This document shows, piece by piece, positions 45,438 through 53,648 of a stretch of 64,000 nucleotides of DNA. The DNA comes from Proluteimonas flavola (GTDB taxonomy: Bacteria > Pseudomonadota > Gammaproteobacteria > Xanthomonadales > Xanthomonadaceae). The translations under genes were made by a program, and so were the position numbers. Position 1 is the first letter of the stretch; each line of letters starts with the position of its first letter. The stretch lies in the NCBI RefSeq assembly GCF_021191705.1, contig NZ_JAIWPU010000042.1:1-64000 (forward strand), written 5' to 3'. The notes beneath the pieces were generated by a model that searched no databases, was not told where the DNA came from, and was given only the letters and a program-made list of their open reading frames with translations.

Positions 45438-47606
45438 TCAGAACACGTAGTGGATGCTGACCAGCGCCGTGCGCGGCGCGCCCGGCATGCTGGTCGAACG
45501 CCAGTAATCGGTGTCGGTGAGGTTGGTCACCGCGAGCGTCACCGTCCACGGCATCACGCGCCAGCCGAGGGATGCGTCCCAGCGCGTGTAGCCGGCGCGC
45601 TCGCTGGTGTTGGCGGCGTTGTTGAACACCGGGCCGCGATAGGTGACACCCACTTCGCCGTAGAACGCGCCTTCCGGTGCGTAGCGGATGAACGCGTTGC
45701 CGGTCCTGCGCGCAACGCCGATGCGGTACTTGTCCTCGTTCGCCGGCGTCATCCTGTCTTCGACGACCTTGGCTTCCTGCAGGCCGAATCCGCTGCGCAG
45801 ATACCAGTCGCGGGCAAGGCGGCCCATCAGGCTCGCTTCGACGCCGCGCGAGCGTTCGCTGCCGCGCACCGCCCAGGTAAAGGGCTCGTTCTCGGGATCG
45901 GGACGGTAGCGCACGTTGTAGAGCTCGAGCTCGTAGACCGCGAGCTGCGACGACAGACGCCCGTCGAACCAGTCGCTCTTGAGGCCGGTTTCGAGCTGGC
46001 GCGAGTACTGCGGCTCTTCGTCGAACACCGCGTTCTCCGCGACCGCCACGCTCATCAGCCCGCGGCCGCCGTAGGGCGCGAAGTTCTTGCTCCAGGACGC
46101 ATAGACGCTGTGCGCCTCGACCGGCTGCCAGATCAGTCCGACGCGCGGGCTCAGGGTGGTGCCGTCGTAACTGCGCGTCTGGTGGGTGATGCGGTTGGTC
46201 GTGCGGAAGTCGAAGCGGTCGAAGCGCGCGCCGGCCAGCACCTTCCAGTGGTCACCGAACGCCATGAGGTCCTGCACGTACAGCGCCTGCGATTGGGCGC
46301 GGTGACGGTTGGACGTGCGCGCCGCGCCGCGCGGTGTCTTCGGTGCGACCCACTGCGGGTCGTAGGGATCGACGCCGAAGGGATACGCCAGCGACGGGTC
46401 GGAGGTCGCCGCGGACGTCGACAGATCCGGATTGCGCTGCTCGCGGCTGTCCTCGATGCCGATCAGCAGATCGTGTTCGATCGCGCCGGTGCGCAGTCGG
46501 CCGGTCAGATCGATCGTGTTGCTCAGCGTGCGGTTCTCGGTCTCCTGCCAGGCGCGGGTGAAGGTCATTAGACCGCGCGTGGTGCACGGACGGCCATTGC
46601 TCAGCAGCAGGCCGTCTGTGCCGCAGTAGGTGCCGGCGTAGAGATGATCGAAGTCCTGGCTGACCTCGCTCAGCGCCGCGATCCACTTCACCGACCAGTC
46701 GTCGGCGATGCGGTAGTCGAGCACCGAGCGCGCCATGCGCATGGTGTCTTCGACGAAGTCGTCCGGATGCGCGTAGGCGATGCGGTGCGACACGTCGGCC
46801 GGCAGCGCGTCGTAGGCCGGGGCGCGGTCGGGAATGCGATGGATGCGATCAAAGGTGTACTGGCCCAGCCAGGTCAGGCCGTTGCCGTTGTCGAACAGCA
46901 CGCTCGGCGAAATCATGCGGTTGTCGTTGGCGATGCCGCGACGGAAGCTGTCGGCTTTCTCGTAGTCCGCGGTCAGGCGCACCGCCCATTGCGGCGACAG
47001 CACTTCGTTGATGTCGAGCGTGCCGCCCTGGTTGTTCCAGCTGCCGAAACGCAGGTTCGCGCTGCTCACCCCGTCGAAGCGCGCCTGCTTGCTGACCAGG
47101 TTGACCATGCCGCCGCCGAGGCCGCGGCCGTAGAGCACCGATGCCGGGCCCTTGACGATCTCGATGCGCTCGACGTTCGCGGTGCTGCGACGCACCTGGC
47201 CGGCGGAGCGCACGCCATCGCGGTAGATGTCGTTGGAGTCGGCTTCGAACCCGCGCAGCAGGATGCCGTCGCCGCGCATGTCGTAGCGGGTGTCCACGCC
47301 GGGCGTGCCGTCGAGCAGCACGCTGAGGTCGTTGAGGCCGTAGACCTTGGACTTGCTCATCTCCAGCGTGTCGACCGTTTGCGGCACGTCCTTGGGATCG
47401 AGCGCGGTTTTGGTCGCGGTCGACACGGTGCCCGGACGACTGTCGTCGCGGTCGAGCACGTCGGCGGTCACCACGAGGGTGTCGAGGGTGGTGGCGGAGG
47501 GCGGCGGCACCTGGGCGGCGGCCGGCAGCATCGCCAGCGACAGGCAGGCGGACAGCACGCGACGCGCGGGACGCGGCTGCGCGCCCCGGAGAATGGAAGT
47601 GGTCAC
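45438..47606 (-). CDS. TonB-dependent siderophore receptor
   Basis: 722 residues from a GTG (47604-47606) chosen because it gives a signal peptide directly (ending LPAAAQ) and lies downstream of the Fur box; an upstream ATG at 47651 overlaps that box. The plug domain includes DVPQTVDTLEMSKSK, LLRGFEADSNDIYRDGVR and ERIEIVKGPASVLYGRG. The barrel ends ALVSIHYVF with a terminal Phe. The TonB box is probably TLVVTA. The plug has the ferrichrome/catecholate-siderophore receptor pattern. The ligand is unknown, and no biosynthesis genes are nearby. Confidence 0.92.
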   Translation of the reverse strand: MTTSILRGAQPRPARRVLSACLSLAMLPAAAQVPPPSATTLDTLVVTADVLDRDDSRPGTVSTATKTALDPKDVPQTVDTLEMSKSKVYGLNDLSVLLDGTPGVDTRYDMRGDGILLRGFEADSNDIYRDGVRSAGQVRRSTANVERIEIVKGPASVLYGRGLGGGMVNLVSKQARFDGVSSANLRFGSWNNQGGTLDINEVLSPQWAVRLTADYEKADSFRRGIANDNRMISPSVLFDNGNGLTWLGQYTFDRIHRIPDRAPAYDALPADVSHRIAYAHPDDFVEDTMRMARSVLDYRIADDWSVKWIAALSEVSQDFDHLYAGTYCGTDGLLLSNGRPCTTRGLMTFTRAWQETENRTLSNTIDLTGRLRTGAIEHDLLIGIEDSREQRNPDLSTSAATSDPSLAYPFGVDPYDPQWVAPKTPRGAARTSNRHRAQSQALYVQDLMAFGDHWKVLAGARFDRFDFRTTNRITHQTRSYDGTTLSPRVGLIWQPVEAHSVYASWSKNFAPYGGRGLMSVAVAENAVFDEEPQYSRQLETGLKSDWFDGRLSSQLAVYELELYNVRYRPDPENEPFTWAVRGSERSRGVEASLMGRLARDWYLRSGFGLQEAKVVEDRMTPANEDKYRIGVARRTGNAFIRYAPEGAFYGEVGVTYRGPVFNNAANTSERAGYTRWDASLGWRVMPWTVTLAVTNLTDTDYWRSTSMPGAPRTALVSIHYVF

Positions 47607-47651
47607 ATGGGTTCCCGGATGAATACGGCCGGTGGCCGGATTGGCACGCAT

Positions 47652-47670
47652 GCTAATGCGAATCATTCTC
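47652..47670 (-). promoter_or_regulatory. Fur box upstream of the siderophore receptor
   Basis: On the minus strand the 19 bases read GAGAATGATTCGCATTAGC, matching 14 of 19 positions of the classical Fur consensus GATAATGATAATCATTATC, including the GAATGAT and CATTA half sites. It lies about 45 bases upstream of the chosen start and predicts iron repression. Confidence 0.8.
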
Positions 47671-47838
47671 GTAGACAAGTATCGTGCGGGCGGCTTCAAT
47701 GGTGTTGCCGGGGCTGTACTGCGCCTCCACATCTCAGGACGGTGACTGACCGGTGCGCGCACGCGCGCCGTGGCTTCACGGGCACGCCATCGGCCGAGTG
47801 GCTCCATGGCTGCCTCGACCGCTGCCCGGTAACTGTCC

Positions 47839-48663
47839 ATGCCTTCAGTCAACGCCCCGCCCCGTGCCCGCCTGCATGTCGACGACACCGGAGGCGATGG
47901 CCGCCCGGTCGTGCTGATCCACGGCTGGCCGCTGTCCGCCGAATCCTGGAAGGCGCAGACCGGCCCGTTGCGCGATGCCGGCTATCGCGTCGTGGCCTAT
48001 GACCGGCGTGGGTTCGGCCGCTCGGAAAAGCCGCCGACCGGCTACGAATACGACACCCTCGCCGCCGACCTCGCCGGCGTGCTCGAAGACCTCGATCTGC
48101 GCGATGTCACCCTCGTCGGCTTCTCCATGGGCGGCGGCGAAGTGGCGCGCTACATCGCCAACCACGGCGAAGACCGCCTGCACAGCGTCGTGTTCGCCGC
48201 GGCCGTGCCGCCGTACATGCTCAAGACGGCCGACAATCCGGACGGTCCGCTGACCGAAGACCAGGCCAAGGCGATGGAAGACGGCCTCAAGCAGGATCGC
48301 GACACCTTCTTCGACGGCTTCACCAAGGATTTCTTCAGCGCCAATGGCGAACTGAAGGTCAATGAGAAGACGCGCCAGGAGGCGATCACGCTCTGCAGGC
48401 AGTCCGACCCGACCGCCGCACTCGGTTGCATGCAGGCCTTCGGCACCACCGATTTCCGCAAGGATCTCGAAAAGGTGACGGTGCCGACGCTGGTGCTGCA
48501 CGGCGACAGCGACGGCACCGTGCCGTACGAGGGTTCGGGCAAGCGCACGCATGCGGCGATAGCGGGCAGTGAGGTGGTCGTGGTGCCGGACGCGCCGCAT
48601 GGCTTCAATGCCAGCCATGCCGATGCGTTCAATCGCGCGCTGATCGCGTTCCTGCAGAAGTAG
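47839..48663 (+). CDS. Alpha/beta hydrolase of the chloroperoxidase/perhydrolase type
   Basis: 274 residues. The fold signature starts with VVLIHGWPLSAESW. The nucleophile is Ser96 in GFSMGGGE, the acid is in LHGDSDGTVP (Asp223/225), and the histidine is in PHGFNASH (about 254). This matches cofactor-free haloperoxidases/esterases, which can make peracids. It diverges from the Fur-controlled receptor with about 230 bases between. The next gene is a catalase-like protein, a pairing that hints at peroxide chemistry, but the real substrate cannot be deduced. Confidence 0.87.
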   Translation: MPSVNAPPRARLHVDDTGGDGRPVVLIHGWPLSAESWKAQTGPLRDAGYRVVAYDRRGFGRSEKPPTGYEYDTLAADLAGVLEDLDLRDVTLVGFSMGGGEVARYIANHGEDRLHSVVFAAAVPPYMLKTADNPDGPLTEDQAKAMEDGLKQDRDTFFDGFTKDFFSANGELKVNEKTRQEAITLCRQSDPTAALGCMQAFGTTDFRKDLEKVTVPTLVLHGDSDGTVPYEGSGKRTHAAIAGSEVVVVPDAPHGFNASHADAFNRALIAFLQK

Positions 48664-48834
48664 AACGTCCCGGCATTGACGGGCATCGGAGGCCGCGTCC
48701 ACGACGACGCGGCCTTCGTCTGTCCAGCCAGCCGAATCGTAGTTCGCCCGCCGGCGGGCGACCGGCCTGCATCGACGGGCGCCTCATGCAACCGCACGCC
48801 GCTCGATCCCAGCCCCCGAACCGGAAGCCACGCC

Positions 48835-49944
48835 ATGTCCATTCCGACGCCCGACACTTTCGTCCGCTACGACGAGCGCCTCGCCACTCCCGGTCCCGAC
48901 GAGGCGGCACTGGCGGCCGATCTGGTCGAGGTGCTGCAGTCGATCCAGCAGACCACCCTGGAGGACGCAGGCCATGGCCTGCGCGCCGTCCATGCCAAGA
49001 GCCACGGCCTGCTGCACGCCACGCTGCGCATCGATGACGGTCTCGCGCCGGAACTCGCGCAAGGCCTGTTCGCGCGGCCCGGTCGCTACGACGCGGTGCT
49101 GCGCCTGTCGACGACGCCGGGCGATCTGCTGTCGGATCGCGTGTCCACGCCACGCGGTGTCGCGATGCGGATCTGCGGCGTCGAGGGCGTGCGTCTCGAA
49201 GGCAGCGAGGACATGGCCGTCCAGGAGTTCATCCTGGTCAACGGTCCCACTTTCAATGCGCCCAATGGCAAGGCCTTTCTGCGCAATCTCAAGCTGCTGG
49301 CCAGGACCACCGATCGCATGGACCGCACCAAGCGCGTGATCTCGGCGATCCTGCGCGGCACCGAACGCGGCCTGGAAGCGATGGGCGGCGAGAGCACCAA
49401 GCTCAAGGCGATGGGCGGCGAGCCGCCGAACCACATTCTCGGCGAGACCTTCTTCACCCAGCTGCCGCTGCGGCACGGCGACTACATCGCCAGGTACCAG
49501 CTGACGCCGGTGTCGACATCGCTGCGCGCGCTGACCGACGTGCGCCTCGACCTGGAGGACGACGACGCGATCCGCGATGCGGTGGTCGCGTTCTTCGGCG
49601 CCAACACCGCCGAATGGGAACTGCGTGCGCAGTTGTCCACGTCGCTGGCCGACATGCCGGTCGACGATGCATCAGCGGAGTGGGATGAGGCGCGCAGCCC
49701 GTTCCGCACCGTGGCGCGTCTGGTGGCCGGACCGCAGGCGGCGTGGACGCAGGCATTGAGCCGCGAGATCGACGATGGCGTGGGCTTCAGTCCGTGGCAC
49801 GGCCTGGCCGCGCATCGCCCGTTGGGCGAGATCATGCGTCTGCGCAAGCCGGCGTATGAGGCCTCGCACCGGTTCCGCGCGCAACACAACGGACAGCCGC
49901 TGCAGCGGGGATGTCCGTTCGCGGGTGCTGGTTCGCGCGCATGA
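48835..49944 (+). CDS. Small haem catalase-like protein (SrpA-like family)
   Basis: 369 residues, shorter than monofunctional catalases (about 480 or more). The conserved distal-His region RAVHAKSHGLLHATLRI (His53) is present, as are PRGVAMRICGV and VQEFILVNGPTF, and a C-terminal proximal-like segment LRKPAYEASHRFRAQ. No signal peptide. Proteins of this class bind haem and often have weak catalase or peroxidase activity. It is 170 bases after the alpha/beta hydrolase gene and may share its promoter. Confidence 0.83.
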   Translation: MSIPTPDTFVRYDERLATPGPDEAALAADLVEVLQSIQQTTLEDAGHGLRAVHAKSHGLLHATLRIDDGLAPELAQGLFARPGRYDAVLRLSTTPGDLLSDRVSTPRGVAMRICGVEGVRLEGSEDMAVQEFILVNGPTFNAPNGKAFLRNLKLLARTTDRMDRTKRVISAILRGTERGLEAMGGESTKLKAMGGEPPNHILGETFFTQLPLRHGDYIARYQLTPVSTSLRALTDVRLDLEDDDAIRDAVVAFFGANTAEWELRAQLSTSLADMPVDDASAEWDEARSPFRTVARLVAGPQAAWTQALSREIDDGVGFSPWHGLAAHRPLGEIMRLRKPAYEASHRFRAQHNGQPLQRGCPFAGAGSRA

Positions 49945-49994
49945 GGCGTTGCGACGACGTGTGAGCAAGATCGCGTCGTGTCCCGCTTGACGCG

Positions 49995-51125
49995 ATGTCG
50001 ATGCCGCCCGCGCGCTGGCATCATGCGGCGATGCCGCCGCTGACCCTCGATCACCTGCGCCGCCATGCGGTGGCGCGATCCCTGTTCAAGCCGACCACGC
50101 TGATGCGCGCGGTCGGCAGGCTCGGCTTCGTGCAGGCCGATCCGATCCGCGCACCGGCGCGCGCGCAGGACCTGACGTTGCGCCATCGCGTGGTCGACTA
50201 TCGCGCCGGTGATCTGGAGCGCCGCTATCCGCGACTGGCGCTCGAAGAGGATTTCTTCGTCAACTACGGCTTCCTGCCGCGGGCGACGCAGGCGTTGATG
50301 CACCCGCGCAGCGCGCGCGAGAGCTGGACGCCGGCGCGCTGGCGCCAGGCGCAGGCGGTGCGCGAATTCATCGCCGAACGCGGCGCCGTGCATCCGCGCG
50401 AGGTCGACGCGCACTTCGACCACGGCAAGGTCACCAACGGGTTCGGCGGCGCGTCGAATGCCAGCACCCAGCTGCTCGACGGCATGCACTACCGCGGTCT
50501 GCTGCGCGTCGCGCGCCGCGAAGGCGGCACGCGCGTGTATGCGCTGCGCGAACCGGACGCGGCGATGCCGGATGCGGACGAGATCGACCGGCGCCTGGAT
50601 CGGATGCTGGATCTGCTGGTGCGCAAGTACGCGCCGCTGCCCGAAGCCAGCCTGCGCCAGTTGATGTCCCATCTCTCACGCGGTGTGCCGCAGTGGCATG
50701 CCGCGCGCGCCGTGACGCTGGCGCGCGCGCGTGCGAGGCTCGGCGCCGCACGTGTCGATGGCGTCGACTGGATCTGGCCCGCCGACGAATCGCCACGGAG
50801 TCGACGCTGGCGTCCCGACGCCGGGGTCCGGTTGCTGACGCCATTCGATCCCCTGGTCTGGGACCGGCGCCGTTTCGAACTGTTCTGGCACTGGCGCTAC
50901 CGCTTCGAGGCCTACACACCCGCATCCAGGCGCCAGCTCGGGTATTACGCGCTGCCGCTGCTGTGGGGCGATCGCGTGATCGGCTGGGGCAACCTGTCGA
51001 TCGTCGCGGGCGCACTGGTCCCGGGCTTCGGGTATGTCGACGGCAAGGCGCCGCGCGATGTGGCGTTCCGCGACGGACTCGAGGCCGAACTCGACCGCAT
51101 GCGGGTGTTCCTGGGCCTGGCGTGA
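49995..51125 (+). CDS. YcaQ/AlkX-like winged-helix DNA glycosylase
   Basis: 376 residues (or 364 from an ATG at 50031; neither start has a good ribosome site). The HTH_42 family signature is clear: LGFVQADPIRAPARAQDLTL contains the Q-x-D motif (Q47-D49) used by YcaQ-type glycosylases that unhook interstrand crosslinks. Other family blocks are YRGLLRVARREGGTRVYAL, LLTPFDPLVWDRRR and a C-terminal VAFRDGLEAEL segment. The role would be repair of crosslinked or alkylated DNA. No clear operon partner. Confidence 0.85.
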   Translation: MSMPPARWHHAAMPPLTLDHLRRHAVARSLFKPTTLMRAVGRLGFVQADPIRAPARAQDLTLRHRVVDYRAGDLERRYPRLALEEDFFVNYGFLPRATQALMHPRSARESWTPARWRQAQAVREFIAERGAVHPREVDAHFDHGKVTNGFGGASNASTQLLDGMHYRGLLRVARREGGTRVYALREPDAAMPDADEIDRRLDRMLDLLVRKYAPLPEASLRQLMSHLSRGVPQWHAARAVTLARARARLGAARVDGVDWIWPADESPRSRRWRPDAGVRLLTPFDPLVWDRRRFELFWHWRYRFEAYTPASRRQLGYYALPLLWGDRVIGWGNLSIVAGALVPGFGYVDGKAPRDVAFRDGLEAELDRMRVFLGLA

Positions 51126-51181
51126 CCCCCCGGGGATCGAAAACACGCGACGCCGCCGGAACCGCGATGGCTATCGCCGGA

Positions 51182-51344
51182 CCTGATGAGTATCGTGTCT
51201 CAGCTGGGCGTCAGTTTTCCATCGTCATCCCCGCGAAAGCGGGGGTCCAGCGACTTCAAGGCATTGAAAAGCAAGACGCTGGATTCCCGCTTTCGCGGGA
51301 ATGACGATCTGAAAGTCTTCAGCTGAGACACGATACTAATCAGG
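51182..51344. mobile_element. MITE-like non-coding element with long terminal inverted repeats
   Basis: The ends form an inverted repeat. Bases 51182-51206 (ACCTGATG then AGTATCGTGTCTCAGCTG) pair with 51320-51344, the 18-base core at 51189-51206 matching 51320-51337 perfectly. Inside are two REP-like hairpins (CCCGCGAAAGCGGGG, and the GATTCCCGCTTTCGCGGGAA area). No coding frame is present. A truncated relative lies at 8568-8608, so the family is multi-copy in this genome. It separates the glycosylase gene from the transglutaminase gene and fills most of that 318-base gap. Confidence 0.85.
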
Positions 51345-51443
51345 TCGCCGGATGTCGGCCGCGCGTGCAACGCGGCATCGGACCTCCGGCCAGCGGTGGG
51401 GCATGACGGGTTTCGGGGCTCGGAATCTCGGAACCTCGGAACC

Positions 51444-52226
51444 TCAGGGCTTCTCGCCGACCCAGACCTGCATCTCGACCGTCTGCAGCAGGCCGTAATT
51501 CGTCAGGAACGCCACGTCGGCTGCGTCACGCCCGTAGGCGACGACGATGCGTCCGCCGCGTGGCGCCGACTGGGTCGCATCGAAGGTGTACCAGCGGCCG
51601 TCGAGGTAGGCCTCGAACCAGGCGTGCAGGTCCATCGGCTCCAGGCCATGCAGATACCCGACCACCATGCGCGCGGGAATGCGCAGGCTGCGGCACAGGG
51701 TGATGCCGACATGCGCGTAGTCGCGACACACGCCGGCCCCGTGCGACATCGTGTCGAGCGCATCGGTGGTGGCGTCGCTGACGCCGTAGCGGTATTCGAT
51801 ATGGCGACGGATCCACGCGACGATCGCGCCGACCCGGCCTGCGCGCGGCCCGGCCGCGTCGACGATCTCCTGCGCGCGCTCGAATGCACGGTCGCTCGGG
51901 CAGTAGCGGCTCGGCAGCAGGTATTGCAACGCATGGTCGGGCAATGCCGCTGGCGGCATCGGCGCCGTCCACGGCGCGACCGCGATGTCGCGTTCCGTCT
52001 CGACTTCCAGTTCGGTGCGGATGCGCATGCGTCCGCTGTGCACGACGAAGCGCTGGCACAGATTGCCGAACGAATCGACGAATTCAGTGGGCCGCACGTC
52101 GGGATCGAACGCGTAGTACTCGCTGACCAGCCATTGGGCATCGCCACTGCGGGGACGGAGCATGGCGACGACGGCGCAATCCACCTCCGCTTCGACGACG
52201 AGTTCGCAACCGGCCAGCAGGCGCAT
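51444..52226 (-). CDS. Transglutaminase-like (papain-fold) protein
   Basis: 260 residues. An N-terminal beta domain of the type that precedes bacterial transglutaminase domains (1-100) is followed by the catalytic core, with Cys167 in GAGVCRDYAHVG, His201 in LHAWFEAYLDG and Asp216 in YTFDATQS. The triad is intact. No signal peptide. Members act as proteases or amide ligases, and the substrate is unknown. It is divergent from the GAF kinase-like gene with 138 bases between. Confidence 0.87.
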   Translation of the reverse strand: MRLLAGCELVVEAEVDCAVVAMLRPRSGDAQWLVSEYYAFDPDVRPTEFVDSFGNLCQRFVVHSGRMRIRTELEVETERDIAVAPWTAPMPPAALPDHALQYLLPSRYCPSDRAFERAQEIVDAAGPRAGRVGAIVAWIRRHIEYRYGVSDATTDALDTMSHGAGVCRDYAHVGITLCRSLRIPARMVVGYLHGLEPMDLHAWFEAYLDGRWYTFDATQSAPRGGRIVVAYGRDAADVAFLTNYGLLQTVEMQVWVGEKP

Positions 52227-52364
52227 CGTGCATCCAGGAGAGAGAAAAACGCAGCGTGGGCGTCGGCGCGTGTAGCGGGTGTCGCGGTGCCGCCGGTCCG
52301 CTGGCTGGCGACGCTGGAGCCAGCGGCGTAGGCTGGCACGCATCTCCGTCGGCTGCCCGTTCCC

Positions 52365-53597
52365 ATGCACGTTCAGAATCAGGTGCAGCGCGACATCGAT
52401 GCCGTCTCCCGCGTCGCCGCCGTTCCCAAGATCCTCGAGGTCATCACCCGCACCACCGGCCTGCGGTTCGCCGCGGTCGCTCGCGTGACCGATGACGACT
52501 GGACCGCCTGCGCAGTGCGCGACGAGATCGCGTTCGGCCTGCAGCCCGGCGGCACGCTGGAGTTGGGCACGACGATCTGCAACGAGATCCGCCAGCATCG
52601 CCAGCCCGTCGTCTTCGGCCATGCCAGCGCGAATCCGCAATTCGCCGACCACCAGACGCCGCGGCTCTATGGGCTGGAGAGTTACATCTCGGTGCCGATC
52701 CATCGCGCCAGCGGCGAGTTCTTCGGCACGCTGTGCGCCATCGATCCCTTGCCGTCGCGGGTCGAATCGCCGGAAACCCTGCAGATGATGGAGCTGTTCG
52801 CCGAACTCATCGGCGCCCAGCTCGAGAGCGACGAACGGCATGCGCTGAGCCAGGCCGCGCTGCACACCGCGCTGGACGTGGCCAAGCTGCGCGAGCGCTT
52901 CATCAACGAGGTCAGCGACGATCTCAAGGCGCCGATCCAGGCGCTGGTCATGGATGCCTATCTGATCAAGACCACGCCGGGGCTCGATGCCGACACCCGG
53001 GAGCTGGTTGCCGACATGGAAGCCAACCTCTGGCGCATGGCGGCCCTGGTGGGCGGGATCGTGGATTTCTCCCACGACAAACTCGTGACCGGTGGGCCGC
53101 TGGTGCGCACGCCCGCCGGGATGCTGGCGGGCGAACTGCAGCGCGTGCTGTCGCAGGTCGCCAGCGCGTACCCGCAGCGCGCGCTGGCCACGGTCGTGCA
53201 GGTCGATGCCGATGTCGAATGCGATCCCGCGCGTCTGGGGCAGTTGCTGGTGAATCTCGCGCTCAACGTGTTCCGTCACGTGGCGGCGGACGCGATCGTG
53301 TCGATCGAGGTCGCGACCACCGCCGATACATTGACGCTCGCGCTCGACGCGCCGGGACTTGTGCTCTCGGGTGACGAGCTCGACAGCGTGACCGGGCCAC
53401 TGTCGCCGCGCGCCGGTGCGACGCGCGGGCCGCGTTCCTGGGATTTCTTCATCGCCGACGAGATCGCCCGCGCGCATGCGGGCCGGATCACGGTACGCCC
53501 GACATCGGGCGGCAGCCGGCTGTCATTCGCGATGCCCTTGCAGGTGGCGCAGGATGCGGCCGCGGCGCCATCGGCCGCCACGCTCGCCAGCGTCTGA
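52365..53597 (+). CDS. GAF-domain histidine-kinase-like protein with degenerate catalytic motifs
   Basis: 410 residues. A GAF domain covers about 10-165 (with GLESYISVPIHRASGEFFGT and LCAIDPLPS). The HisKA-like helix region has SDDLKAP where active kinases have GHDLRNP, so the phospho-acceptor His is replaced by Asp185. An ATPase fold follows with the N box intact (QLLVNLALNVFRHV), but the glycine-rich ATP lid GLGL is replaced by PRSW. No membrane segment. It is probably a pseudokinase or ligand-sensing scaffold rather than an active kinase, and no response regulator is adjacent. Confidence 0.82.
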   Translation: MHVQNQVQRDIDAVSRVAAVPKILEVITRTTGLRFAAVARVTDDDWTACAVRDEIAFGLQPGGTLELGTTICNEIRQHRQPVVFGHASANPQFADHQTPRLYGLESYISVPIHRASGEFFGTLCAIDPLPSRVESPETLQMMELFAELIGAQLESDERHALSQAALHTALDVAKLRERFINEVSDDLKAPIQALVMDAYLIKTTPGLDADTRELVADMEANLWRMAALVGGIVDFSHDKLVTGGPLVRTPAGMLAGELQRVLSQVASAYPQRALATVVQVDADVECDPARLGQLLVNLALNVFRHVAADAIVSIEVATTADTLTLALDAPGLVLSGDELDSVTGPLSPRAGATRGPRSWDFFIADEIARAHAGRITVRPTSGGSRLSFAMPLQVAQDAAAAPSAATLASV

Positions 53598-53648
53598 CGC
53601 GCGCGCCGCGGCACCGGAATCGATGCCGCGACGCGGCGTCAGCCCGGA

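Noticed and set aside
53598..53648. Terminator between the convergent GAF and TonB-receptor genes
   Set aside because: Only scattered GC-rich inverted bases without a convincing stem or T-run.
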